This document shows positions 8,941 to 17,453 of a DNA stretch of 64,000 bases, one piece after another (positions within the stretch are counted from its first letter, which is position 1; each line of letters begins with the position of its first letter). The notes under the pieces are model-generated. The model ran no database searches. It saw only the letters and a list, made by a program, of their open reading frames with translations, and was not told the DNA's origin. The translations under genes were made by a program, and so were the position numbers. This DNA comes from Shewanella canadensis (GTDB taxonomy: Bacteria > Pseudomonadota > Gammaproteobacteria > Enterobacterales > Shewanellaceae). Where the stretch lies: the NCBI RefSeq assembly GCF_003966225.1, contig NZ_RXNU01000014.1, forward strand, positions 85,161 through 149,160, given 5' to 3'.

Positions 8941-9203
8941 TAAGTTAACTATGCCGTGGAAAGAAAGCTTGGTCTCCCTGCAAGCTGACAGCTTTGTTTC
9001 CCTGGCAGATCCACTTTAACAAGGAGCTTTAAAATATAAACACATAGATGTGAGTAGTAAATGTGAGCAGTAAAAAAGCAAGAGATGATACTTAAAGCTA
9101 CGTCTGAAACCGGTATCAAACATTGCTCGAAATATAAAAAATGATCGAACTTTGCAGATAAAAAATAAGTAGTGAATTAACACTACCAAGATGGGGAACA
9201 CAT

Positions 9204-11420
9204 ATGAAGATTAACAGACGCACATTCCTGCAGGGAGTCGGAGCCAGCTCCGTTGTTGGCTCTCTGTCAGGCTTGATGCCCGGCATTGCCAGTGCTACGG
9301 AACAACGTGGCGGCGCGCCTGATAAGTTACTCAAGCGTGAAGGTAAAATTGTATATCACACTTGTCAGCGTAACTGTGCAGACCGATGCTTACTTAAATT
9401 TACCGTACAAAATGGCCGTATGACCTATGTTGAAGGTGCTTCAGAGATGAAGAAGATGGGCACCTCACCATGCGTTAAGGGTCATGCTTACGTACAGTAT
9501 ACCTATGCAGCAGACCGTATTTTACATCCGATGGAGCGCGCGGGTGAAAAAGGCGAAGGCAAATGGCGTCGTATTTCATGGGATCAAGCCTATGCAAAGA
9601 TCAGCGCTCGCTTAAAAACGATCATCAAAGAACATGGCGCCGATTCGATTCTGCCATACAGCTACTCGGGTCATGAAGGTGTTATCGGTAAATACGGCGG
9701 ACCAAGCCGCTTCTTCAACGCCGTTGGTGCACGTAAACTCGACCGTAAGGTTTGTGTATTCGCCGCCTATGAAGGTCTTAAATCTGTGACCGGTACTTAC
9801 CAAGGTCCAGATCCATACGACAATATCTACACCAACTGTTATATCTCTTGGGGTCAGAACGAAACGGCAACTAACGTTCACGGCATCAAGTTCATCAACC
9901 AGGCGCGCGACAAAGGTGCAAAGTTATTGGTAGTGAACCCAATACGTACGCCTATCGCGTCTCAGGCTGATATCTGGTTACAGCCAAAACCAAGTACAGA
10001 TACCCATCTTGCTACCGGTATCATGAAGTACCTGATTGAAAACAATTTAGCCGATACTAAGTTTATCGAAGCTAACACTATCGGTTACCAGGACCTGCTT
10101 AAACGTATAGCCGAAATGAGCTATGACGAAATTGAGAAGGTCACAGGTGTACCAAGAGAGAAGATGTTCAAGTTCGCCAAGGTCTACGGTGAATCAGAGC
10201 TATCTGTACTGCGTCTGGGTTATGGTATGCAGCGTAACTACAACGGTGCACGTATGTCTCGCGCTATCGCGATGATGCACGCCGTTGCGGGTCAGTACGG
10301 TAAGATTGGTAACGGTTTCGTTTACGATAACACCCAAGCCGATGACAGCTTAAACTACTCTAAGGGTCGTGCGGATCATATCCATCCACATGGCGATACG
10401 GTAGGTCATGTGAACATGACGGAGATCGCCAAGGCGATTCACCCGACTAACCCGACTGCCTATGGCAAACCAATCAAGCCTATCAAGGCGGTGATTAACT
10501 ACAATGGTAACTTCGTCTCTGTTGCGCCAGATTCGAATGCCTGTCGTCGCGGCGCGATGCGTGACGATCTGTTCTTAGTCGTTCATGATTTCTTGATGAC
10601 AGATACGGCCGAGTTAGCAGATATCATCGTACCGTCGACGACACAGTTCGAGTTCCCTGATATGGGTACCGATTACAACTGTTACCACATGCAAACGTCT
10701 GAGAAAGTGATTGAGCCTTTAGGTGAATCTAAAGATAACTGGATCTTCTTCAAAGAGTTAGCCGCTCATATGGGATTAGATCATCACCCAGAGATGCGTG
10801 TCGATTATGAACAGATTCTTCGTGATTTCTTAGACACCGAAGAGCCAGCGTTCAGACAAAACAACATCACTTACGAGCAGATCATCGAAGAGAAGTTCGT
10901 CACCGTTTACGATCAACGTCCTTACTTCGGTGATGGCAAGTATAAGACTGACAGTGGCAAGATTGAGTTTTATTCTCAGATGATGATTGACGCAGGTTAC
11001 CACCCAGTTCTTGACTTTGGACTGCCGGAAGATGAGATGATCCCGGAAGAGAAAAACTTGCCTTTCCGCATGTTATCGCCTGCGATCCCTCAACGTGCCA
11101 ACAGCTCTTTCTACAACGTGAAGTATATTCGTAACTTCCCGGCATATTTCGCCAAGGTCAATAACGAAGATGCCAAAGAGCTTGGGATTAAGAATAATGA
11201 CAGAGTCAGACTCAGTAACCACCGTGGAGAAGCTTTCTTCATCGCACAGGTTTCGAGTCAGGTTGGCCGCGGCACCGTGATGGCGCCCAAGAACAACTGG
11301 CGTCGCATGGACCCACAGGGCAAAGCCAGTTGTACCAACAACCTCACCACCGACAAGTTAACCGATATGGGCGGCTGCTCTGCCTACCATTCGACTAATG
11401 TCGCGATAGAAAAAGCCTAA
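9204..11420 (+). CDS. Periplasmic molybdopterin oxidoreductase, catalytic subunit
   Basis: 738 residues with a Tat signal (NRRTFLQGVGASSVVGSLSG). An N-terminal [4Fe-4S] site is made by CQRNCADRC and CVKG. By position against DmsA, Cys184 (DRKVCVFAAYEG) falls where the Mo ligand lies, suggesting a Cys-ligated enzyme such as the Phs/Psr or related groups. The C-terminal MopB cofactor-binding domain is intact (around SNHRGEAFF and MAPKNNWRR). The operon (catalytic, FeS, TorD-like chaperone, FdnI/PhsC-type cytochrome b) fits a quinol-linked periplasmic reductase. Size is close to PhsA, but substrate (sulfur compound, sulfoxide or other) cannot be told from sequence alone. Confidence 0.75.
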   Translation: MKINRRTFLQGVGASSVVGSLSGLMPGIASATEQRGGAPDKLLKREGKIVYHTCQRNCADRCLLKFTVQNGRMTYVEGASEMKKMGTSPCVKGHAYVQYTYAADRILHPMERAGEKGEGKWRRISWDQAYAKISARLKTIIKEHGADSILPYSYSGHEGVIGKYGGPSRFFNAVGARKLDRKVCVFAAYEGLKSVTGTYQGPDPYDNIYTNCYISWGQNETATNVHGIKFINQARDKGAKLLVVNPIRTPIASQADIWLQPKPSTDTHLATGIMKYLIENNLADTKFIEANTIGYQDLLKRIAEMSYDEIEKVTGVPREKMFKFAKVYGESELSVLRLGYGMQRNYNGARMSRAIAMMHAVAGQYGKIGNGFVYDNTQADDSLNYSKGRADHIHPHGDTVGHVNMTEIAKAIHPTNPTAYGKPIKPIKAVINYNGNFVSVAPDSNACRRGAMRDDLFLVVHDFLMTDTAELADIIVPSTTQFEFPDMGTDYNCYHMQTSEKVIEPLGESKDNWIFFKELAAHMGLDHHPEMRVDYEQILRDFLDTEEPAFRQNNITYEQIIEEKFVTVYDQRPYFGDGKYKTDSGKIEFYSQMMIDAGYHPVLDFGLPEDEMIPEEKNLPFRMLSPAIPQRANSSFYNVKYIRNFPAYFAKVNNEDAKELGIKNNDRVRLSNHRGEAFFIAQVSSQVGRGTVMAPKNNWRRMDPQGKASCTNNLTTDKLTDMGGCSAYHSTNVAIEKA

Positions 11421-11430
11421 GGAGTAAAAG

Positions 11431-11976
11431 ATGTCAATTAATCAAAAAGTGGGCTTTGTCTTCAGACAAGAGAACTGTGTTGGTTGTGGTGCCTGTACCG
11501 TTGCCTGTCAAATTCACAACGAGCTGCCTGAAAACCACAGATTCCGCAAAGTCGATCGCTATGAAGTAGAACGCGAAGATGGCGCGATTGATGTGTGGCT
11601 ATCTCACTCTTGCATGCACTGTGAAAACCCTGCCTGCTTGATGGTCTGCCCGGCAAAAGCCTACCACGTCAGAGATGACGGTATCGTGGTCCTGGATCGT
11701 GAGAAATGTACCGGTTGTGGCCTGTGTGCCACCGCCTGTCCATACTCTGCCGTCAGCATCCGCGAAGACGATGGCAAGGCCGACAAGTGCAACATGTGTG
11801 TTGAACTTCTGGACCGCGGCATGAAGCCTGCGTGCGTAACGGGTTGCCCTGTGCAGTGTATTGAAACCGGAAACATCGATGAGGTGTTGAAAAAGCCTTC
11901 GGCAAGTAAAGAAGGTGTCGGTTACGGCGATTGCATCACAAAACCTAACATGGTGATTATTAAGGAACGCGCATAA
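11431..11976 (+). CDS. Four-cluster ferredoxin subunit of molybdoenzyme (DmsB/PhsB type)
   Basis: 181 residues with four cysteine sets: CVGCGACTVAC, CMHCENPACLMVCP, CTGCGLCATACP and CNMCVELL followed by CVTGCPVQC. This is the classic electron-transfer subunit of DMSO-reductase-type complexes. It has no signal of its own and is presumably exported bound to the Tat-targeted catalytic subunit, whose stop is 10 bp upstream. AAGGAGTAAAAG precedes the ATG. Its stop shares one base with the start of the chaperone gene (TAATG), showing translational coupling. Confidence 0.85.
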   Translation: MSINQKVGFVFRQENCVGCGACTVACQIHNELPENHRFRKVDRYEVEREDGAIDVWLSHSCMHCENPACLMVCPAKAYHVRDDGIVVLDREKCTGCGLCATACPYSAVSIREDDGKADKCNMCVELLDRGMKPACVTGCPVQCIETGNIDEVLKKPSASKEGVGYGDCITKPNMVIIKERA

Positions 11977-12563
11977 TGACGGCACAATATGGTCCGATGG
12001 CAACGGCTTACTTTGCCTATAAATCGATGATTTTTTCGCCCTCAGGGACAGAGGCGTTAACTGGCATGATCGCATATCTCGAAGCGGATCGCCCGGATAG
12101 CCCTTTGCTCGCAGAAGCAAAGAAATTTGTCGATGACTCATCGGAATTGGAGTTTGACTTCAACCGCATGTGTATCGGTCCATATAAGTTGCTGGTTGCT
12201 CCTTACGAGGGCGTTTATCGCAGCGGCAACCACGTCATGAATACAGACGAAACCGTCAGAGTCGCCGAGTTTTATCAAGAGATTGGCTTGGTCATTGATG
12301 AAAAATTCAATGAGCCTGCCGACTTTATCGGTAACGAACTCGAGTTTCTCTACTGTGTTCACGCGTTAGCGAGTGAGCAGAAAGCGGCAAATAATATCGA
12401 GGCCTTCGAGGAACTCACGGCCATTGCCGACGAGTTTCTCACTAAGCATCTTGGCACATGGATCACCCCCTTCTGTGAAGGGATAAAAAACCATGCCCAG
12501 CAAGCTTTTTGGCGCGAATTTGCTACCGAACTGCACCTTTTGATCACACAGCAAATGCAGTGA
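11976..12563 (+). CDS. TorD/DmsD-family molybdoenzyme maturation chaperone
   Basis: 195 residues, mostly alpha-helical, with the family layout: a motif near the middle around PPYEGVYRSG-like (here APYEGVYRSGN) and the conserved late E/H-rich helix YCVHALASEQKAAN. TorD-family proteins are cytoplasmic and hold the apo molybdoenzyme until cofactor is inserted and the Tat signal can be released. The start codon overlaps the previous stop by one base, so it is coupled to the FeS subunit. Assigned client is the Tat-signalled catalytic subunit of the same operon. Confidence 0.8.
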   Translation: MTAQYGPMATAYFAYKSMIFSPSGTEALTGMIAYLEADRPDSPLLAEAKKFVDDSSELEFDFNRMCIGPYKLLVAPYEGVYRSGNHVMNTDETVRVAEFYQEIGLVIDEKFNEPADFIGNELEFLYCVHALASEQKAANNIEAFEELTAIADEFLTKHLGTWITPFCEGIKNHAQQAFWREFATELHLLITQQMQ

Positions 12564-12706
12564 TGCGTTGACTTTATACAAGATAAGTTAACGCACTATG
12601 TACCAAGTGAAATGGTGATATCCGTCGATACCTGAATCTACAATCCCCTCAGGTATTCGGCGGGTAGAACCGAATAGGCGACCTAAAATCGCTAAAGGAG
12701 TTATGA
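12564..12706 (+). promoter_or_regulatory. Intra-operon hairpins between chaperone and cytochrome b genes
   Basis: Two hairpins stand in this 143 bp gap. One is TGCGTTGACTT / AAGTTAACGCA (12564-12595, one G-U pair). The other is TATTCGG / CCGAATA (12654-12676). Neither is followed by a T run, so an mRNA-processing or differential-expression role is more likely than termination. AAAGGAG precedes the next ATG. Confidence 0.45.
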
Positions 12707-13672
12707 ATGAACAGAGCAATAAGATTGTTTAGTTTTATTGTCATCAGCCTGTTTGTCTCGACGGCAGCAATGGCCGCTGACGTTGCAACACTGCAGCCTC
12801 AGCAGTGGCAAACTATCCAGGAACACGTTATTGAGGGTGACATCCCAGAACTGCGTGGTATGCCAACACAAGTTGAGTTATTGATGCCTGCATCAATACC
12901 GGAAGAGGCAGATGAAACTGTCTTAGGTTACTTAGGTGCCACAGATAGCATCGCATTTCTGGTTTTTGCCAGCCTGTTTGGCGTCATCGCCTTGTTTATC
13001 ATCTTCATCATGGTGAACGGTATCTCACGTCTGGATAACGGCTTCTCGGGTAAGATGATCAAACGTTGGTCTGGCTTAAGTATCAGTGTGCATTGGCTGG
13101 GAGCGATTGCCTGCATCCTGCTAATGCTAACGGGTCTGGTCTTAGCGGGCGGTCGACACTACTTCGAGCCAAGCATGAATGCATCTAGCTGGACATCGCT
13201 CGTCGGTCTGTCAAGCAGCCTGCATGAGCTAATGGCATTCCCCTTCATCTTAGGTTACATCCTGATGATATTGATGTGGGCACCAAAGCAAATTCCAGCA
13301 AGCTATGACTTGAAGTGGTTTGCCGTATTGGGTGGCTACCTGAATACAGGTAAGAAGCATCACCCGGATGCGGGCTTTGCCAATGCCGGTGAAAAACTGT
13401 GGTTCTGGGTATTTGCACTGTTTGGCGGCCTGATGGTGATTTCAGGTCTGACAATGATGTTCCCTGAAACCTTCGTCGTCACTAAGAATACCGCTAATTT
13501 GATGCTGGTAATGCACATTGCCTCAACCATCATCATCAGCGCCTTCTCAGTCGTACACATCTTCATGGCAACTGTCATGTCTGAAGGTGGCATGTCTAAC
13601 ATGACCTCTGGCTACTGTGACGAAAACTGGGCGAAACAGCACCATAACCTTTGGTTCAACGAACTGAAGTAA
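12707..13672 (+). CDS. Cytochrome b membrane subunit (FdnI/PhsC-like)
   Basis: 321 residues: a Sec signal (to about residue 24), a periplasmic stretch, then about five membrane segments. Histidines that can ligate two b hemes lie in SVHWLGA, SSLHELMAF, LVMHIAST and SVVHIFMA, matching the formate-dehydrogenase gamma / thiosulfate-reductase cytochrome b family. The extra N-terminal signal plus ~60-residue periplasmic region before the helices occurs in fdnI-type proteins of Shewanella. It would anchor the catalytic and FeS subunits on the periplasmic side and exchange electrons with the quinone pool. Placed fourth in the molybdoenzyme operon. Confidence 0.8.
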   Translation: MNRAIRLFSFIVISLFVSTAAMAADVATLQPQQWQTIQEHVIEGDIPELRGMPTQVELLMPASIPEEADETVLGYLGATDSIAFLVFASLFGVIALFIIFIMVNGISRLDNGFSGKMIKRWSGLSISVHWLGAIACILLMLTGLVLAGGRHYFEPSMNASSWTSLVGLSSSLHELMAFPFILGYILMILMWAPKQIPASYDLKWFAVLGGYLNTGKKHHPDAGFANAGEKLWFWVFALFGGLMVISGLTMMFPETFVVTKNTANLMLVMHIASTIIISAFSVVHIFMATVMSEGGMSNMTSGYCDENWAKQHHNLWFNELK

Positions 13673-13699
13673 ACGGGCGACTCTCAGGTATCAACTCAT

Positions 13700-13729
13700 G
13701 CTCACCAACGATTGTATATGGTGGTGAGC
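13700..13729 (+). terminator. Hairpin after cytochrome b gene
   Basis: Stem GCTCACCA / TGGTGAGC with a 14-nt loop and only a weak T-containing tail. It may attenuate transcription into the porin gene 113 bp later rather than stop it. Confidence 0.35.
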
Positions 13730-13841
13730 ATTCTCAAATAGAGCTTAGGCTCTGACAATAAAACTATTCAGCTTTGCACCCACCGACTCTTGCCCGCAAG
13801 AGGATGGCGGCTGGTTGCATCCTGAATAATAAAAAAAGAAG

Positions 13842-14900
13842 ATGAATACGATGAATACACTAAAATCACTCGTGGCTATTGCCGTTGGTCTATGTAGCTA
13901 CAACGCCTATGCCGATGATGCACAATCTCTAGAGCAGCGCATTGCGAATCTCGAAAACAACGCCGCACCATCACAGTTTAAAAACAGCCAGGTAAGCCTG
14001 TACGGTTCAATCCGTCCAACCCTTAGCTACCTGGATGATGATCAGGATAAAACCTGGGATGTTCGTGACGCCCTGTCTCGCGTCGGCATCAAAGCCAGCA
14101 CAGAATTTGCTGATGGCTGGAGCGCTATCGCTCAAGGTGAGTGGAGCGTCGATATTGCCAACTCAGGTAACTTTGGTAAGGCACGTCAAGCCTATGCCGC
14201 TATCGCTTCACCTTACGGACAAGTAGGTATTGGTAAGCAACGTCCGGCTCAATACACCTTAGTTGCCGAGTACGTCGATATCTTTAACCATGGTAACAGC
14301 CCATACGCTTATGACCATGAAAGCCCATTCTTCGTAGATAACTTCGTGACCTATAAGCTGGTCACAGGTGGTTTCACCTTGATGGCAGGTGCACAAGTTG
14401 ACGGCAATAGCGGTGACACTGGTGCCGATATGGTCAACTTAGGTGTCGGTTACGATTTAGACCAACTACACCTTGGCTTAGGTTATGTCAGCCAAAACAC
14501 ACAGACCGATGCCGGTGTCGAAGGCGATGACCAGACTATTGGCGGCGTTGTCGCTTATAGCTTCAGCAATGACCTCTATGTCGCTGTCAGCTATCAGGAT
14601 AAGCAATATAACTTCGATGCCTTAAGCCAAGACCGAAGTGGCAGCACATTTGACAGTGCACTGGCCTACCCTATTGCTAAAAACTATAAGGTTAAACTGG
14701 GTTACTTCCAGTTTAAAGATGGCATCAAAGACAACACATCAGCCGACTATGATGGCTTCAACACGACCCTTGAGTGGAACCCAATCTCAAATGTGCGTGT
14801 TCACCTAGAGTACTTAGCCAAGAACTCTGACAACCGCGCCGATGATCAAGCGTTGACCTTAGGCTTCAGATACGACTTCAACCTGAATTGGAAAGGCTAA
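13842..14900 (+). CDS. Gram-negative general porin
   Basis: About 352 residues. It has a signal peptide (TLKSLVAIAVGLCSYNAYA), a short coiled-coil-like segment (SLEQRIANLEN), then repeated amphipathic beta strands starting at VSLYGSIRPTL and ending with Phe-containing final strands (LGFRYDFNLNWKG). This is the trimeric 16-strand porin type. Two ATGs nine bases apart are possible; the second (13851) has the better spacing from the AGAAG sequence. Its place directly behind the respiratory operon and before a strong terminator suggests it brings in the substrate or lets out the product of the molybdoenzyme. Confidence 0.8.
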   Translation: MNTMNTLKSLVAIAVGLCSYNAYADDAQSLEQRIANLENNAAPSQFKNSQVSLYGSIRPTLSYLDDDQDKTWDVRDALSRVGIKASTEFADGWSAIAQGEWSVDIANSGNFGKARQAYAAIASPYGQVGIGKQRPAQYTLVAEYVDIFNHGNSPYAYDHESPFFVDNFVTYKLVTGGFTLMAGAQVDGNSGDTGADMVNLGVGYDLDQLHLGLGYVSQNTQTDAGVEGDDQTIGGVVAYSFSNDLYVAVSYQDKQYNFDALSQDRSGSTFDSALAYPIAKNYKVKLGYFQFKDGIKDNTSADYDGFNTTLEWNPISNVRVHLEYLAKNSDNRADDQALTLGFRYDFNLNWKG

Positions 14901-14943
14901 GTCGCTATTGAGCGAGCCGTAAAGCAAAAGAACTAACCCACCT

Positions 14944-14970
14944 AAAAGAGGCCTACTAGTGGCCTCTTTT
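14944..14970 (+). terminator. Strong terminator after porin
   Basis: Perfect ten-base stem AAAAGAGGCC / GGCCTCTTTT with a 7-nt loop. It also fixes the start of the next gene, because a GTG at 14959 lies inside the hairpin. Confidence 0.85.
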
Positions 14971-15000
14971 CATTTCTGTCACTGTTGTGGAGATAAGCAA

Positions 15001-16902
15001 TTGTTAGGATTTAGAAAATCGCTGATAGCGTCAATGGTGACCCTGGTCGCCCTCTGCCTTTTAATCTCAAATTGGCTCTCATATATCGAATTAAAAGAGA
15101 GCACCATAGCCAATACCAATGAAAAACTCAGGAGTATTGCTAAATATGAATCGAACAACATCGAGGAGTGGTTTACAGAGAAAGCCAAATCCATCGATGC
15201 ACTAGCCGCCCACTACCAACAGGGCACCTACAAGGACAACTACGCCCAGGCAGCCCGGCTCTCTACCGATGTTGGCGGCGTCGCCCGTATCTATTTCGGC
15301 TTCGACGATGGTTCGGCCTACTCGACGGAAACCAGCAGCAAGTGGCTCGATGGTAAAGCTATACCCGAACAATACGATCCGCGTACCCGTCCCTGGTACC
15401 AACAAGGCAAAGCCACCACAGCCCTGGATGTTACCGATATCTATGTCGATGACGGCACCGGCCACGATGTCATCTCTATCCTGAAAAACCTCGGTGACGG
15501 TGTAGTCCTCGGCGATATCGAGCTCACCTTTCTGGCAGATGCGGTTAAGGCCGTGGATTACCCCGGCGCCGTAGTATTAATTACCGATCAGACGGGTAAG
15601 GTACTGGCATCTGAATCCAAACGTCTGATCTCCGGCACTCACTTCTCCGATTTTGGCCTACCCGAAGTAGAACGAAATATGCTGTCACAAGATGAGGTTA
15701 TGCAGGAGTACACCTTAGACGGTGTCGATAAAATCGCGTTTTCCAAGGCAATAAATCTGGTTAACGGTAAGAAGTGGTATCTGCTCATCGGCCTGAAAAA
15801 GTCTGTCGCTTATGCGGCCGTAGACAAGGCGCTCAGTAATGCCATGATCTCATCTCTGATCATGTTGGCGCTGGCTATCAGCGTATTATTGAGCGTGTTA
15901 TACGTGATCTATAAACCCATATTACTGCTCAAGGAGATGGTTACAGATCTGTCTAAGGGTAATGGTGATCTGACCCGTCGACTGGAGGTCAAGAACCTCG
16001 ATGATCTGGGAGAGATATCTCAAGGGATCAACCAATTCATCGCCAATTTACAATCTATGATGTTGGAAGTTTTGCAATCATCGACACATATCGGTAGCAG
16101 CGTGGAACGCCTTAGGTCAGAAACCGAAGCCAACAGCCATATCCTTGCCGCGCACACCACGGAGACCGAGCAGATCGTCGCCGCTATCGAGGAGATGAGT
16201 GCAACTGCCAATGATGTTGCCAGAAATGGCGCAGAAACCGCCTCTTTCACTCAGGTCACCAATAGCCAAACACTGGAATCTAAGGCCGTCGTGGGTCAAG
16301 CCACCGACACTGTCGCACAGCTGGTCAGGGAAGTTGAAAATACCTCCGCCAATATTGCCGAGATAGACAGAGATACGGTCAACATCACTCAGGTATTAAA
16401 GGTGATAGGTGAAATAGCCGATCAGACTAACCTGCTGGCGTTAAATGCCGCGATTGAAGCTGCCAGAGCCGGAGAGCAAGGTCGGGGTTTTGCGGTGGTC
16501 GCCGATGAGGTGCGCGCTCTGGCCGCCAGGACTCAGTCGAGCACGGCCGAAATCGAACAGACTCTCACAAAGCTGAGAGAAGCCTCGAATGCGGCCATCA
16601 CAGCGATGAACGTCACTAAGACAACCTGTCTGAAAACGGCCGAGACGACGGAGCGAGTCGCATCGGATCTCGATAACATTGGCAGTTCGGTCAATCAGAT
16701 CAATGACCTCAACACCCAGATCGCCACGGCCGCAGAGGAGCAAAGCTCGGTATCGGGCGAGATCACCCGCAATATGTCGGCCATCCGAGAGATGGTAAAC
16801 GAGCTTTCCACCAATGGTGAAGCCACCAGCAATGAAACCGTAAATCTGGCCACCGCAAACCATCAGCTCAGGTTGATCGTGGAACAGTTTAAGCTGTCTT
16901 AA
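15001..16902 (+). CDS. Methyl-accepting chemotaxis protein, dCache sensor
   Basis: 633 residues from TTG 15001, chosen because GGAG lies 8 nt upstream and the protein then opens with a short basic leader and a membrane helix (LIASMVTLVALCLLISNWL). An in-frame GTG at 14959 sits inside a terminator. Order: TM1, a periplasmic double-Cache domain (about 30-290, with RPWYQQ, the typical Cache motif, near 130), TM2 (about 285-308), HAMP (KGNGDLTRRLEV), then the signalling domain with the conserved hairpin tip (about EIADQTNLLALNAAIEAARA, plus GFAVVADEVR). It probably senses a small ligand linked to the respiratory operon just upstream. Confidence 0.85.
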   Translation: MLGFRKSLIASMVTLVALCLLISNWLSYIELKESTIANTNEKLRSIAKYESNNIEEWFTEKAKSIDALAAHYQQGTYKDNYAQAARLSTDVGGVARIYFGFDDGSAYSTETSSKWLDGKAIPEQYDPRTRPWYQQGKATTALDVTDIYVDDGTGHDVISILKNLGDGVVLGDIELTFLADAVKAVDYPGAVVLITDQTGKVLASESKRLISGTHFSDFGLPEVERNMLSQDEVMQEYTLDGVDKIAFSKAINLVNGKKWYLLIGLKKSVAYAAVDKALSNAMISSLIMLALAISVLLSVLYVIYKPILLLKEMVTDLSKGNGDLTRRLEVKNLDDLGEISQGINQFIANLQSMMLEVLQSSTHIGSSVERLRSETEANSHILAAHTTETEQIVAAIEEMSATANDVARNGAETASFTQVTNSQTLESKAVVGQATDTVAQLVREVENTSANIAEIDRDTVNITQVLKVIGEIADQTNLLALNAAIEAARAGEQGRGFAVVADEVRALAARTQSSTAEIEQTLTKLREASNAAITAMNVTKTTCLKTAETTERVASDLDNIGSSVNQINDLNTQIATAAEEQSSVSGEITRNMSAIREMVNELSTNGEATSNETVNLATANHQLRLIVEQFKLS

Positions 16903-17035
16903 TAAAAGTCATCAATACGGGTCGTCCAGCCAAGTGCCGGACGGCCACAATTTACTTATCCACCCGGTTCAGCGCCAGTTTCAATTTATCGACAAATCGC
17001 CTTAACACCAGCGAGGCAACGTCAGAATATAGTGG

Positions 17036-17380
17036 TTAATCGAACCAGGCGGATGACTTCTCTGCGGCCTGCTGCTCCACGTCATCATCGACATATACGC
17101 TAACCATGGCCAGAGCCGCGGCCAGTGCGCCTAGGTCGTCGGTAAATCCTACAAATGGTGTCAGATCGGGAATGGCATCGAGAGGGGCAATAAAATAGGC
17201 CAAGGCACCAAAGATCACCGTCTTGGCCCATTTAGGCGTATCGGGGCCTTGAGCCGCATAGTAGAGGCATAAAGCATTGTCTATCACTTCGCGGCCCGCT
17301 TTCTTAGCAAACTGTTTTACCTTGAGCCAGAAATCATGGTCACTGTAATCATCACTGTTTGGCTTATTCAGATCACTCAT
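17036..17380 (-). CDS. DUF1232 (YkvA-like) membrane protein
   Basis: 114 residues. The core LYYAAQ...TPKWAKTVIFGALAYFIAPLDAIPDLTP followed by GFTDDLGALAAALA is the DUF1232 signature, with a short hydrophobic stretch and the conserved P(L/I)DxIPD. These proteins are widespread, probably membrane-associated, and of unknown function. Standing alone on the minus strand between the chemoreceptor and YgiQ. Confidence 0.8.
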   Translation of the reverse strand: MSDLNKPNSDDYSDHDFWLKVKQFAKKAGREVIDNALCLYYAAQGPDTPKWAKTVIFGALAYFIAPLDAIPDLTPFVGFTDDLGALAAALAMVSVYVDDDVEQQAAEKSSAWFD

Positions 17381-17453
17381 AGCACTTTCCCATACGTAAA
17401 ACTAAGGCAATAAAGATAGCATAATCCGTAAACGAATCATGCTATCACTCGAC

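Noticed and set aside
7404..9203. FNR or CRP sites before the anaerobic genes
   Set aside because: No palindrome close enough to TTGAT-N4-ATCAA or TGTGA-N6-TCACA was found by eye.
14959..15000. GTG start for the chemoreceptor
   Set aside because: It sits inside a strong terminator hairpin; TTG 15001 has GGAG at good spacing.
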